Below, piece by piece: positions 1-8,065 of a stretch of DNA of 51,764 nt. Origin of the DNA: Gemmatimonadales bacterium. Its GTDB lineage: Bacteria > Gemmatimonadota > Gemmatimonadetes > Gemmatimonadales > GWC2-71-9. The stretch spans positions 1 through 51,764 of the forward strand of contig DASYCE010000003.1 of NCBI GenBank assembly GCA_036500345.1, written 5' to 3'. Each line of letters begins with the position of its first letter. Within the stretch, counting starts at the first letter, position 1. The position numbers and the translations under genes are program-made. The notes below the pieces were generated by a model. It ran no database searches. It saw only the letters and a program-made list of their open reading frames with translations, and was not told the DNA's origin.

Positions 1-1
1 T

Positions 2-1756
2 GCGTGGGTGTCACCGGACGATTCCAACACCGTCATCGTCGCGAGCGATCAGGGAACGATCATCTCGCGCAACGCCAAGGAAGATGACCCGTCGAATGTG
101 ACGTGGAGTTCGTGGCTCAATCAGCCGACGGCGCAGATGTACCACATCTCCGTCGACTACCGCTTCCCGTACTGGGTCACCGGCGCGCAGCAGGACAGCG
201 GATCGGTGGCGGTCTGCTCGCGCGGGTTCTTCGCCGAGATCTCGATGCGAGACTGGGCACCGATCGGCGCGGGTGGCGAAAGCGGCTACACCGCTGGAGA
301 TCCGTTGCATCCGGGGATCATTTACGGTGGCTCGGGTTCGCGGTTCGACCTGATGCTGAATACCGCGGCTCCCGGGAGCAGCGCGCCGCGCGGGCGCCAG
401 GACTGGACGCAGCCGCTGGTCCTCTCGCGTGCCGATCCGCGCGCGCTCTATTACGGCAGCGAAATCCTCTACAAGAGCAGCGATACCGCCGAGACGTGGA
501 ACCCGATTTCTGGCGACCTCACCCGCGCCGATCCGGGAGTTCCTCCCAATCTCGACGCGGCCGCAGCGGCGCAAGTTGATCGCAACGGCAAGCGCGGCGT
601 CATCTACACCATTGCGCCGTCACCGCTGGTGATTCCGATGGTCTGGATCGGAACCGACGACGGCTATATCCAGGTCACCACCAACGACGGGAAGACCTGG
701 CAGAACGTCACTCCCCCGGCGGTCACGGCATGGAGTCGTGTGACGATGATCGAGGCATCGCACTTCGACTTCAACACGGCCTACGCGTCGGTCGACCGGC
801 ACCAGCTGCAGGACTTCGATCCGTACATCTATCGCACCCGCGACATGGGTCGTACCTGGCAGCGGATCAGCAACGGACTTCCGGCCGGCGTGTATGTGCA
901 TACCGTCAAGGAAGACCCGATGCGCGAAGGGCTCCTCTTTGCCGGCACCGAGCGGGGGGCGTACATCTCGTTCGATGCGGGTGACAACTGGCAGCCACTG
1001 CAGTTGAACCTTCCGGCGACGTCGGTCCGGGACTTCGAGGTGTACCAGAGCGACCTGATCGTCGGCACGCACGGACGCGGGATCTGGATCATCGATGACA
1101 TCTCGCCGCTGCGGCAGATCACCGACGCAGTCCTTCGCGCCGACGCCTATCTCTTCAAGCCGGCGGACGCGATCAACTACATCCGCGGCGGCGACAATGG
1201 CACACCGCTGCAGAAGGACGAGCCGCAGGCGCAGAATCCGCCGGACGGCGCCGCGATCGACTACTACCTCAAGGCTGCGGGGAGCGTGACGCTTGAGATT
1301 CTCAACTCGAGCGGCGACGTGGTGCAGACCTACACCAGCGGCGAAGCGCCGGCAGCTGGCGGCGGTCGCGGTGGTCGGGGGGGCGGAATTCCAAACACCT
1401 CGCCGCTGTGGCGGACCACACCCGAAGCGTTCTCGGGAAGCGCCGGGATGCATCGCGTTGTCTGGGCGCCGGGTAGCGGTGGCGGCCGCGGGTTCGGTGG
1501 TGGAGGGGGCGGCCGAGGCGCTGCGACTCCTGTTGGTGGCGTCGCCGGAGCGATTGCGGGTGGCGTCGTCGGCTCTGCTACAGGAGCTGCCGCTGGCCGT
1601 GGCGGTCGGGGCGGCGGCGGTGGTGGTGGTGGGCGCGGCGGCCGCGGCGCAGCTGTCGAGTCGACCGGGACGTTCACTGCAAGGCTGACTGTGAACGGGA
1701 AGGCCTACAATCAGTCATTCACGATCCGGCCCGACCCGCGAAGCGCGGAACGATGA
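2..1756 (+). CDS. Sortilin/VPS10-type beta-propeller protein, 3' part
   Basis: The reading frame is open to the left edge of the window, so the gene begins upstream and only about 584 C-terminal residues are seen. The sequence holds several Asp-box (BNR) turns of the S/T-x-D-x-G-x-T-W type, at about residues 227 (TNDGKTW), 277 (TRDMGRTW) and 321 (SFDAGDNW). It also has the propeller strand GTHGRGIWIIDD near 355, as in large exported 'glycosyl hydrolase' or VPS10 proteins. After the propeller there is an Ig-like C-terminal part interrupted by two Gly/Arg-rich low-complexity tracts (about 450-460 and 490-551). The family is usually secreted or periplasmic; its substrate is unknown, and no glycosidase activity should be assumed from the propeller alone. 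Confidence 0.8.
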   Translation, partial: AWVSPDDSNTVIVASDQGTIISRNAKEDDPSNVTWSSWLNQPTAQMYHISVDYRFPYWVTGAQQDSGSVAVCSRGFFAEISMRDWAPIGAGGESGYTAGDPLHPGIIYGGSGSRFDLMLNTAAPGSSAPRGRQDWTQPLVLSRADPRALYYGSEILYKSSDTAETWNPISGDLTRADPGVPPNLDAAAAAQVDRNGKRGVIYTIAPSPLVIPMVWIGTDDGYIQVTTNDGKTWQNVTPPAVTAWSRVTMIEASHFDFNTAYASVDRHQLQDFDPYIYRTRDMGRTWQRISNGLPAGVYVHTVKEDPMREGLLFAGTERGAYISFDAGDNWQPLQLNLPATSVRDFEVYQSDLIVGTHGRGIWIIDDISPLRQITDAVLRADAYLFKPADAINYIRGGDNGTPLQKDEPQAQNPPDGAAIDYYLKAAGSVTLEILNSSGDVVQTYTSGEAPAAGGGRGGRGGGIPNTSPLWRTTPEAFSGSAGMHRVVWAPGSGGGRGFGGGGGGRGAATPVGGVAGAIAGGVVGSATGAAAGRGGRGGGGGGGGRGGRGAAVESTGTFTARLTVNGKAYNQSFTIRPDPRSAER

Positions 1757-1763
1757 ATCGCTG

Positions 1764-2129
1764 ATGCAAGCAGTCCAACGCGTCCGATCGGCAGCCGCGA
1801 TGACCGCCGTCTGGCTTGCGGCGTCTAGCGGCGCGTTGGCTGCGCAGGATCCCTTGAATGCGGGAACGAGTTCAAGGCCGATCGAGCCCGACATATCCTC
1901 TCCGGTCTTCGGAGGGATCGGGATGGGACTGGCCGGGTTTGCGCTCGGCGCGTACATCTGCGGCCACGAGGGCCAGAACTGTTCGTGCGACGGCGAGGGC
2001 GGCCTTGAACACGCGTTTTACGGAGCGGCAATCGGCGGGACCGCCGGGATGGCGCTCGGAATTCACCTGGGCAACCGGCGGCGGAACGCTGGCAGTTTCG
2101 CTTCCGTTCCCAGCGATTCACTGATCTGA
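1764..2129 (+). CDS. Small exported Gly-rich (glycine-zipper-like) protein
   Basis: This is a 121-residue protein with a clear signal peptide: basic start, hydrophobic core, and an AxA-type site near residue 27 just before AQDPLN. The mature part has two Gly/Ala-rich hydrophobic segments (about 51-67 and 84-104) that resemble glycine-zipper membrane segments. They are separated by a short polar loop with two cysteines (NCSCDGEGG). The ATG lies 7 bases after the stop of the propeller gene, so the two are probably cotranscribed. No family is recognised. It could be a small outer-membrane or periplasmic protein. Confidence 0.65.
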   Translation: MQAVQRVRSAAAMTAVWLAASSGALAAQDPLNAGTSSRPIEPDISSPVFGGIGMGLAGFALGAYICGHEGQNCSCDGEGGLEHAFYGAAIGGTAGMALGIHLGNRRRNAGSFASVPSDSLI

Positions 2130-2163
2130 CCCGACAACGGCGCGGATCTCCTCGGCGTCGTGA

Positions 2164-2237
2164 TGCCCCCGGCAGGATTTGAACCTGCAACCTCTGGCTT
2201 AGGATGCCCTTGCTCTATCCAGTTGAGCTACGGGGGC
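2164..2237 (-). tRNA. tRNA-Arg (anticodon CCT)
   Basis: On the minus strand the sequence folds as a complete cloverleaf of 74 nt. The 7-bp acceptor stem is GCCCCCG/CGGGGGC, the D stem is GCTC/GAGC, the anticodon loop is ATCCTAA with anticodon CCT, and the T arm is GCAGG-TTCAAAT-CCTGC. The discriminator base is A and CCA is not encoded. The two outer positions of the anticodon stem (27-43 and 28-42) read as A-G and G-A and do not form Watson-Crick pairs. Confidence 0.93.
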
Positions 2238-2250
2238 GAACTTGCGCGGA

Positions 2251-2256
2251 ATTATA
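2251..2256 (-). promoter_or_regulatory. -10 element for tRNA-Arg
   Basis: On the minus strand a perfect TATAAT lies 13 bases upstream of the tRNA 5' end, a fitting distance for a short tRNA leader. No good -35 hexamer is seen at 16-18 bases further upstream, so the promoter call rests on the -10 element and its placing. Confidence 0.5.
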
Positions 2257-2423
2257 GTGATCGACGGCACCAATCCCGGAATTGTTTTGCCAGCCGGGCC
2301 GCGTTCACAGTGCTGGCCGGTTGAGAATCAACCCGTCAGTCGCCGCGATCCATATCACGGATGACTTGAAGCTCGTCGTCCAAGATATTGTATCTTTGAT
2401 AGTTACATCGATCGATAACGACC

Positions 2424-3086
2424 TCAACCATTTTCTTCTGATCCGCCAGTCGAACGCGCGGATCGATACGATCTGGCCAATTCGATCACAATCGGCAGGA
2501 CCGAAACCACAATGATCCCGAGGATCACAAGGGAGAAATTCTCGCGAACCTTGGGGAGGTTTCCGAACCAGTAACCGGCGCACGAGAAGAGACCAACCCA
2601 CGCCAGCCCGCCGGCCAGATCGTACCCCAGAAACCGTGAATATTTCATCTTCCCTACCCCGGTAACGAACGGCGTGAAGGTCCGGACGATCGGGACGAAT
2701 CGAGCCAGGATCACCGCCCGTGGCCCATACCGTTCGAAAAACTGGTGGGTTCGCTCGAGGTGCCGGCGACTCAGCCAGCGGTAGTCATGGGTGAACGCCC
2801 GCGACCCGATCTGCCGGCCAATGAAGTAATTGGTGTTGTCCCCGATCACAGCGGCGGCAAAAAGGACGGCCACGAGGACCGGCAATGAGAGGGAGCCGAT
2901 CGCGGCAAGCGAGCCAGCGGCAAAGAGGAGCGAGTCGCCCGGAAGAAACGGTGTAATGACGAGCCCGGTCTCGCAGAAGATGATCAGGAAGAGGATGCCG
3001 TACGCCCACGGCCCGTAGTCGTGGACCATGGCGCCGAGGTGGCGGTCGAGATGGAGAACGAAGTCGACGAGGGTGTGCAGCGTCAT
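2424..3086 (-). CDS. DedA family (VTT domain) membrane protein
   Basis: This 220-residue integral membrane protein carries the DedA/SNARE-associated signature: an acidic residue followed by the re-entrant motif FLPGDSLLFAAGSLA (about residues 48-62). The second re-entrant region is RFVPIVRTFTPFVTG (about 129-143), and about four further hydrophobic helices are present. DedA proteins act in the inner membrane and have been linked to recycling of undecaprenyl phosphate or phospholipids and to proton-motive-force homeostasis. The ATG directly follows the pcm stop (TGA-ATG), so it is the third gene of a surE-pcm-dedA unit. The exact lipid substrate cannot be told from sequence. Confidence 0.9.
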   Translation of the reverse strand: MTLHTLVDFVLHLDRHLGAMVHDYGPWAYGILFLIIFCETGLVITPFLPGDSLLFAAGSLAAIGSLSLPVLVAVLFAAAVIGDNTNYFIGRQIGSRAFTHDYRWLSRRHLERTHQFFERYGPRAVILARFVPIVRTFTPFVTGVGKMKYSRFLGYDLAGGLAWVGLFSCAGYWFGNLPKVRENFSLVILGIIVVSVLPIVIELARSYRSARSTGGSEENG

Positions 3087-3743
3087 TCAGCCCTGGCCCG
3101 CGAAGCCGTACTGTCCCAGCAGCGGGACAAATCGCACGTCATGGATCGAGATCTGGTCATGCCCGCTCCCATCCTTGTGCCGGGTCACCAGCGTCAACTC
3201 CTGCGACTCCTTGGTACCGACCGGAATCACCAGCCGGCCGCCGGGGGTCAGCTGATCGACCAGCGGCTGAGGGACCATCGGTGCTGCGGCGGCGACGATC
3301 TCTCCCTGATAGGGAGCATTGGAACTCCACCCCAATGATCCGTCGCCGTGAATCACCGTCACATTGTTGAGGGCGAGCGAACGGATCACCTCGTGCGCCT
3401 GATGCGCGAGCGACGCAATCCGCTCGATGGAAAAGACCGACTCCGCGAGCATCGACAGGAGCGCGGTTTGATACCCCGATCCGGTACCGATCTCGAGGAC
3501 CCGCTCGCGTCCCGTGAGCGCGAGAAGTTCGCACGACCGGGCCTGCACGAACGGCTGCGAAATCGTCTGACCATTGCCGATCGGAAGCGCTTCGTCCTCG
3601 TACGCGCGGTGCCGCAGTGATTCGGGGACGAAGAGGTGCCGTGGGATCGTACCGATTGCGCGCAGGACCGCCATATCCCGGATCCCCTGCCGCTGCAGCG
3701 TTTCGACCAGCTGCGACCGGTACCCTGCAAACCCGTCGGTCAC
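3087..3743 (-). CDS. pcm: Protein-L-isoaspartate O-methyltransferase
   Basis: The 218-residue enzyme has the usual length for the family. It repairs damaged proteins by S-adenosylmethionine-dependent methylation of isoaspartyl residues. The SAM-binding motif VLEIGTGSGYQ is at residues 82-92, preceded by the family segment IGNGQTISQPF (55-65). The later motif GGRLVIPVG precedes the C-terminal strand. The frame stays open far upstream, but the GTG at 3743 is the sensible start. It overlaps the surE stop by 4 bases (GTGA), which signals translational coupling. The surE-pcm pairing is widespread in bacteria and links nucleotide and protein repair in stationary phase. Confidence 0.93.
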   Translation of the reverse strand: MTDGFAGYRSQLVETLQRQGIRDMAVLRAIGTIPRHLFVPESLRHRAYEDEALPIGNGQTISQPFVQARSCELLALTGRERVLEIGTGSGYQTALLSMLAESVFSIERIASLAHQAHEVIRSLALNNVTVIHGDGSLGWSSNAPYQGEIVAAAAPMVPQPLVDQLTPGGRLVIPVGTKESQELTLVTRHKDGSGHDQISIHDVRFVPLLGQYGFAGQG

Positions 3744-4492
3744 GGCGCGTCGAGCTTCCAATCGCGCACGGTCTCGAGCAATTGATGGTTGGTGAGATCG
3801 AGCTGGAGCGGAGTCACGCTGACGTAGCCAGCCGCGATCGCCGCCTGATCGGTGTCGGTATCTTCGGTCCAGATGATCTTGCCGCCGCCGACCCAGAGGA
3901 CTTCCCGACCCCACGGATCCTTCTGCCGGGCAACCGAATCGGCAAAGATTCGTGAGCCAAGCCGGACGACGTTGATCCCCCGGACCTGATCGGCGGGGAT
4001 CGGTGGCAGGTTGATGTTGATCAGTGTGTTGCGCGGGTAGGACGCGAGGGCGCAGATCTTCGCAACCAGTCGACCGACCAGGTCGCGGTACCCGTTCATC
4101 AGATCGGCCTGCCGCCCGGCGAACGAGAGCGCGATCCCCGGGATGCCAAGGGCCACAGCCTCCATGGCAGCCGACACCGTACCCGAATAGAGCACGTCTT
4201 CGCCGAGATTCGGCCCGTGGTTGATCCCGCTGAAGACGAAGTCTGGGTGGCGGGGCATCAGCGCCTCGAGCGCCAGCAGGACGCAATCGGTCGGCGTTCC
4301 ATCGACCTGCCAGGTGCGTTCCCCGACCGATACCGGCCGGAGGGGCCGGCTCAGGGTCAGCGCATGGGACTGCCCACTCTGCTCACGGTCTGGTGCGACG
4401 ACGGTGACGTTCCCGACCTGCCGGCAGGCGTCAGCCAGCACCTGGATGCCTAGTGACAGGATTCCGTCATCATTTGCAACTAGGATCTCCAT
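3740..4492 (-). CDS. surE: 5'/3'-nucleotidase SurE
   Basis: This 250-residue protein starts MEILVANDDGIL. The metal-binding Asp8-Asp9 pair is in the family's N-terminal NDDG motif. VVAPDREQSGQSHALT follows near residue 37, and SGINHGPNLGEDVLYSGTVSAAMEA carries the second metal and phosphate site (about 91-116). SurE is a cytosolic, metal-dependent phosphatase for nucleoside monophosphates and short polyphosphates. The start at 4492 was chosen because the frame upstream of it has no family similarity. It is divergent from the gene at 4529, with only 36 bases between the two starts. Confidence 0.94.
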   Translation of the reverse strand: MEILVANDDGILSLGIQVLADACRQVGNVTVVAPDREQSGQSHALTLSRPLRPVSVGERTWQVDGTPTDCVLLALEALMPRHPDFVFSGINHGPNLGEDVLYSGTVSAAMEAVALGIPGIALSFAGRQADLMNGYRDLVGRLVAKICALASYPRNTLININLPPIPADQVRGINVVRLGSRIFADSVARQKDPWGREVLWVGGGKIIWTEDTDTDQAAIAAGYVSVTPLQLDLTNHQLLETVRDWKLDAP

Positions 4493-4528
4493 GGCCGGGA
4501 AGATAGTCCTGACCGATCCCCGTACCCC

Positions 4529-5218
4529 ATGGTGAGACGAGTGCGTCGCTGCGCGCTGCTGATCGACTTTGGCGGGACCCTTGATGCCGACGGCGAGCCG
4601 TGGGTTGAGCGCTTTTTCCGGCTCTATCAGGCGGCCGGAGGGATCGGCGATCGGAACCGTTTCCGGACGGCGTTTGCCCGCTCCGATTCGCTGCTGGCGC
4701 GCCTTCCAGGGATCGCCGCTCTCGGATACGCGGCCACCGTCGCCACCCAGGCGAGCCTCCTGGCGGAACTCCTCGCCGATGGTGCCTGCCTCGCCGGCAC
4801 CGACCTCTCGGATCGCTTCGTGGAGGACGCGGTCGGGGTGGCGCGGCGGAATCGTGACGTGCTTCTCGAACTCTCGGAGACCCATCAGCTCGCCGTCGTG
4901 TCAAACTATCAGGGGAACCTGCAGCCGTGCCTCGATGAACTCGAACTCGGCGACCTCTTCGACGTGGTCTCCGATTCCGAAGTGGTTGGCGCGCGCAAGC
5001 CCGATCGCCGGATCTTCGACGCGACCCTTGCCGCGCTCGACTGCGAGCCGGCGCGCTGCTGGATGATCGGTGACTCGCCGCCCAACGATATCGCCGCCGC
5101 TGCGTCGCTCGGCATGGCAACCTGCTGGCTGGCGGACGCGGCGCGACCAGCGGTCGGCATCGCACCCGATGTGCGCGTGAGCCGGTTCGATCAGGTCCCT
5201 CGGGCACTCGCCGCATGA
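4529..5218 (+). CDS. HAD-superfamily hydrolase, first gene of the CDP-headgroup cluster
   Basis: A 229-residue Rossmannoid HAD protein. Motif I is DFGGTLD with the nucleophile Asp13. Motif II is VVSN near 127, motif III Lys is in GARKPDRRIF near 154, and motif IV is MIGDSPPNDIAAA near 185. The acid/base Asp normally at nucleophile+2 is Gly15, so a plain phosphomonoesterase mechanism is not assured; phosphonatase-like and dehalogenase HADs also lack it. A cap inserted between motifs I and II gives a C1-type layout. The stop overlaps the next start (ATGA), opening a run of seven coupled genes. The likely job is removing a phosphate, or a similar step, in headgroup synthesis (inference). Confidence 0.82.
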   Translation: MVRRVRRCALLIDFGGTLDADGEPWVERFFRLYQAAGGIGDRNRFRTAFARSDSLLARLPGIAALGYAATVATQASLLAELLADGACLAGTDLSDRFVEDAVGVARRNRDVLLELSETHQLAVVSNYQGNLQPCLDELELGDLFDVVSDSEVVGARKPDRRIFDATLAALDCEPARCWMIGDSPPNDIAAAASLGMATCWLADAARPAVGIAPDVRVSRFDQVPRALAA

Positions 5219-5913
5219 TGCACGGCCTGGTGCTCGCCGGCGGTGAGGGGTCCAGGTTGCGCGCCAGCGGCGTCACGGTGCCGAAGGCGCTCCTCGCGAT
5301 CACCGGTGAGCCGCAGATCGTGCGGATGGCCGCGGCGTGCCGTCGCGCGGGATGCGCCACGGTAACCTGCGCCGTGCGCAGCGCTCTGGTAACGGCAGTC
5401 GAATCGGCGCTGGCCGGGCGCGACGTCACGGTCGTCAGCGTCTCGACACCGACGTCCCTGCAGACCCTCGATCTCGGCCTCCGTGCGGTCGGCGCCGGCA
5501 ACGTGCTGTGTACCCTGGTCGACACGATCATGCCGGACGACGCCTGGGATCGCGCCAACGAGCGCGCGGTCGGTGCATTGGCCGGCGTCGACGCGGTGGT
5601 GGCGGTCACCCCGTTCGTCGAAGATGAGTCGCCGCTCTGGGTCGATGTCGAGGACGACATGACCGTGCGTTCGTTTGGTCATGCTGGAGCGCGGCGTCTC
5701 GCGACCGGGGGCGTCTACTGGTTCTCACCGCGGGCGCGGGAAATCGCTGCGGCGTCAGTCGCCGCCGGTGTCGAGCGGATCCGCGGATTCCTTGGTGCGC
5801 TCATCACCGATGGTGCGCGGGTCCAGGCGGTCGAGGTGCCGCGCATCGTCGACGTGGATACCGATGCGGACATTCGCAGTGCTCTCCAACTGGTTGGAGG
5901 ATATACCCAATGA
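5215..5913 (+). CDS. Sugar/alcohol-phosphate nucleotidyltransferase
   Basis: This 232-residue protein has the nucleotidyltransferase signature LAGGEGSRL (residues 7-15) followed by VPKALL (22-27), whose Lys contacts the triphosphate. The central strand reads CTLVDTIMP with the metal-binding Asp in place of the usual xGD. It belongs to the MobA/GlmU/IspD-like fold and probably makes an NDP-activated alcohol or sugar from its phosphate. A CDP-alcohol phosphatidyltransferase is encoded in the same run (8043-8933), so CTP is the best guess for the nucleotide. That resembles the inositol-phosphate cytidylyltransferase plus DIPP-synthase pairing, but no inositol-specific feature was verified. Confidence 0.82.
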   Translation: MMHGLVLAGGEGSRLRASGVTVPKALLAITGEPQIVRMAAACRRAGCATVTCAVRSALVTAVESALAGRDVTVVSVSTPTSLQTLDLGLRAVGAGNVLCTLVDTIMPDDAWDRANERAVGALAGVDAVVAVTPFVEDESPLWVDVEDDMTVRSFGHAGARRLATGGVYWFSPRAREIAAASVAAGVERIRGFLGALITDGARVQAVEVPRIVDVDTDADIRSALQLVGGYTQ

Positions 5914-6734
5914 CCATGCGCCTGGTCGCCATCTATCGGAGCGCGACCTTCTCTCCCGGACGCCATCGCAGCAACGACGCCGCGATCATGGATGCCACCA
6001 CGGAGCAGATGGCACTGCGTGGCTGGTCGGTGGAGCGGCTCGGCGAGGGTGACGTCGAGGCCGGCATCATTCCCGATGCCGATCTCTACCTCAACATGTG
6101 CCAGGGAAGCGCTGCCTCCGGCGAACTGCTCGATCTCGAAGCGAGCGGTGCGCGGATTCTCAACCGGCCGTCGAGCGTGCTCGGATGTCATCGGCATCAT
6201 CTCGTCCGCACCATCGAAGATTCCGGTCTCCCCTTCCCGGCGACAGCGATGCTGTCAACCGCCGAGTGGAATCTCGACGACGTTCCCGACGGTGAACTCT
6301 GGGTGAAGCGCGGCGACGTCCATGCCCAGCAGGCGACCGATGTCGTGAAGGTCGCGCGCCACGACCTGCCGCGTGCGCTGCAGGTCTTCGCTGACCGCGG
6401 CGTGGTCGACGTCGCCGTGCAGGCGCACGTGCCGGGTCCGGTGGTCAAGTTCTACGGTGTCGGCGACGGCTCGCTCTTCCACGCCTTTCGCGAGGACGGA
6501 CGCCCGGTCGACGCAGACACTGTCGATATCAGGGCGCTGCGGTCGACGGCCTTTGCCGCGGCGCGCGCGGTCGGCCTCGGCATCTTCGGCGGCGATGCGG
6601 TGATCGCGGCGCGCACCCGTCCGGTCCTGATTGATCTCAATGACTGGCCGAGTTTCGCGCCGGTCCGTGACGAAGCGGCAACGGCGATCGCCGACTACGC
6701 CGACGCGTCGATCCCCACTCGGAGTATTCGATGA
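5910..6734 (+). CDS. ATP-grasp family enzyme (RimK-like)
   Basis: This 274-residue protein has ATP-grasp features. ELWVKRGDVHAQ (about 128-139) fits the ATP-binding Lys strand, and VQAHVPGPVVKFYGVGD (about 171-187) matches the second nucleotide strand and hinge. GGDAVI...PVLIDLNDWPSFAPV (about 228-251) carries the metal-binding Asp/Asn residues. ATP-grasp ligases join a carboxylate, through an acyl phosphate, to an amine or another nucleophile. Its neighbours make an amine (aminotransferase) and activate an alcohol, so ligating an amino acid or other acid to the headgroup amine is plausible, but that is inference. Both ends overlap neighbours by 4 bases (ATGA). Confidence 0.78.
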   Translation: MTMRLVAIYRSATFSPGRHRSNDAAIMDATTEQMALRGWSVERLGEGDVEAGIIPDADLYLNMCQGSAASGELLDLEASGARILNRPSSVLGCHRHHLVRTIEDSGLPFPATAMLSTAEWNLDDVPDGELWVKRGDVHAQQATDVVKVARHDLPRALQVFADRGVVDVAVQAHVPGPVVKFYGVGDGSLFHAFREDGRPVDADTVDIRALRSTAFAAARAVGLGIFGGDAVIAARTRPVLIDLNDWPSFAPVRDEAATAIADYADASIPTRSIR

Positions 6735-8065
6735 CCGCTACCGCACCAATGACAACCGTTCCCGGCCCACTATCCGTCGAGACCTGCGCGGCGGAGTCGC
6801 AGTTCGCAGCACCTGGGACGCAGGGGGTCGCGCTCTTCTCACAACTGGCACTTGATCGCGGCGAAGGAGCAATCCTCTGGGACCGCGACGGGAATCGCTA
6901 CATCGACCTGATGGCGGGGATCTGTGTTGCGTCGCTTGGCTATGGGCATCCACGCTACGTCGAGGCGCTTCAGCGCCAGGTCGCGAGATTGCACGTCGGC
7001 TCGTTCGCGACAGCGCATCGGGCGGAACTGGTGAAGCTGATCGCCAGCATCACCCCGGGCGACTGCAACCGGACCCAGTTCTATTCGAGCGGCGCGGAGG
7101 CGGTGGAAGCTGCGCTGCGGCTGGCCAAGTCATACACCAAGAAGACGGAGGTCGTTGCCTTCTGGGGCGGGTATCACGGCAAGACTGGCGGCGTCCTCCC
7201 GCTGCTCGGTGGCACCTTCAAGCACGAGCTCGGCCCGCTCATGCCCGGCTGCTATCTCTCGCCTTACGCGAGTATGTCGCGAGACGAGTTCGCGTCGGAA
7301 TCTGCGGAAGAATGCCTCGCTCGAGCGATGAAGTTCCTGCGCCGAAAGATCTCGCTCGAGACGACCAACAACGTGGCGGCGATCATTGTGGAGCCGATCC
7401 AGGGGACCGCTGGGAACATCGTTCCCGTGCCCGGTTTCCTCCGCGAGTTGCGCAAGCTCGCCGACGAAATTGGCGCGGTCCTGATCGCCGACGAGATGAT
7501 CACCGGCTTCGGCCGAACCGGCAAGATGTTCGGCGTGGGACACGACGGCATCGTGCCCGATATCATGACGGTCGGCAAGGCGTTCGGCGGCGGCTTTCCG
7601 ATGAGCGGGGTGATCGCCTCCGACAAGGTCGCGTTCTCGACGCCGTGGGCCAATCCGAGCGGCAGCTCATCGAGCTACGGCGGCAACCCCCTCGCTGCGG
7701 CGGCAGCGCTCGCGGCGATCAGCATCACCATCGATGAGGATCTCCCGGCGCGGGCGCAACGGATCGGCGACAAGATGCTCGCCGTGATGCGCAGTTGGGA
7801 AGCGACGATTCCGATCGTCCGCGACGTGCGCGGGCGGGGACTGATGATCGGGATGGACCTGGTGCATCCGCGAACCGGCAAGTTGCTCGATCGCAGCGTG
7901 ACCCGGGAGATCTTCGATGCCCTGCTGGCTCGCGGCGTCCTGTCGATGTTGTACAGCGCCGAAGTCCGGATCAACCCGCCGCTCGTCATCGAGGAGTCCG
8001 ATGCCCTCGAGGCGCTGGCCATCATGGAGAATGTCCTTGTCGATGCCTGCGACCGGATCGTTTGA
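6731..8065 (+). CDS. Class III PLP-dependent aminotransferase
   Basis: A 444-residue enzyme of the acetylornithine/4-aminobutyrate/GSA-aminomutase family. The PLP ring is held by Asp254 in LIADEMITGFGRTG, and the Schiff-base Lys is K283 in TVGKAFGGGFPMSG. FYSSGAEAVEAALRLAK (about 117-133) binds the cofactor phosphate, and FWGGYHGKTGG follows. It moves an amino group onto a keto or aldehyde substrate. The placing beside a Gfo/Idh/MocA oxidoreductase suggests an oxidise-then-transaminate pair acting on a polyol or sugar. HemL or ArgD identity is unlikely here because no haem or arginine genes are nearby. The end overlaps the next gene by 23 bases. Confidence 0.9.
   Translation: MTATAPMTTVPGPLSVETCAAESQFAAPGTQGVALFSQLALDRGEGAILWDRDGNRYIDLMAGICVASLGYGHPRYVEALQRQVARLHVGSFATAHRAELVKLIASITPGDCNRTQFYSSGAEAVEAALRLAKSYTKKTEVVAFWGGYHGKTGGVLPLLGGTFKHELGPLMPGCYLSPYASMSRDEFASESAEECLARAMKFLRRKISLETTNNVAAIIVEPIQGTAGNIVPVPGFLRELRKLADEIGAVLIADEMITGFGRTGKMFGVGHDGIVPDIMTVGKAFGGGFPMSGVIASDKVAFSTPWANPSGSSSSYGGNPLAAAAALAAISITIDEDLPARAQRIGDKMLAVMRSWEATIPIVRDVRGRGLMIGMDLVHPRTGKLLDRSVTREIFDALLARGVLSMLYSAEVRINPPLVIEESDALEALAIMENVLVDACDRIV

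Noticed and set aside
2290-2320. Inverted repeat gccagc/gctggc downstream of dedA as a terminator
   Set aside because: Only 6 bp with a 17-base loop and no T-run on either strand.
3744-4286. N-terminal extension of the pcm frame
   Set aside because: It is out of frame with surE on the same strand and gives a repetitive Arg/Ala/Gly sequence; the GTGA overlap supports start 3743.
6731-8065. Aminotransferase as the missing GnnB
   Set aside because: It is a class III enzyme in a separate plus-strand cluster far from lpxA; GnnB is DegT-type.
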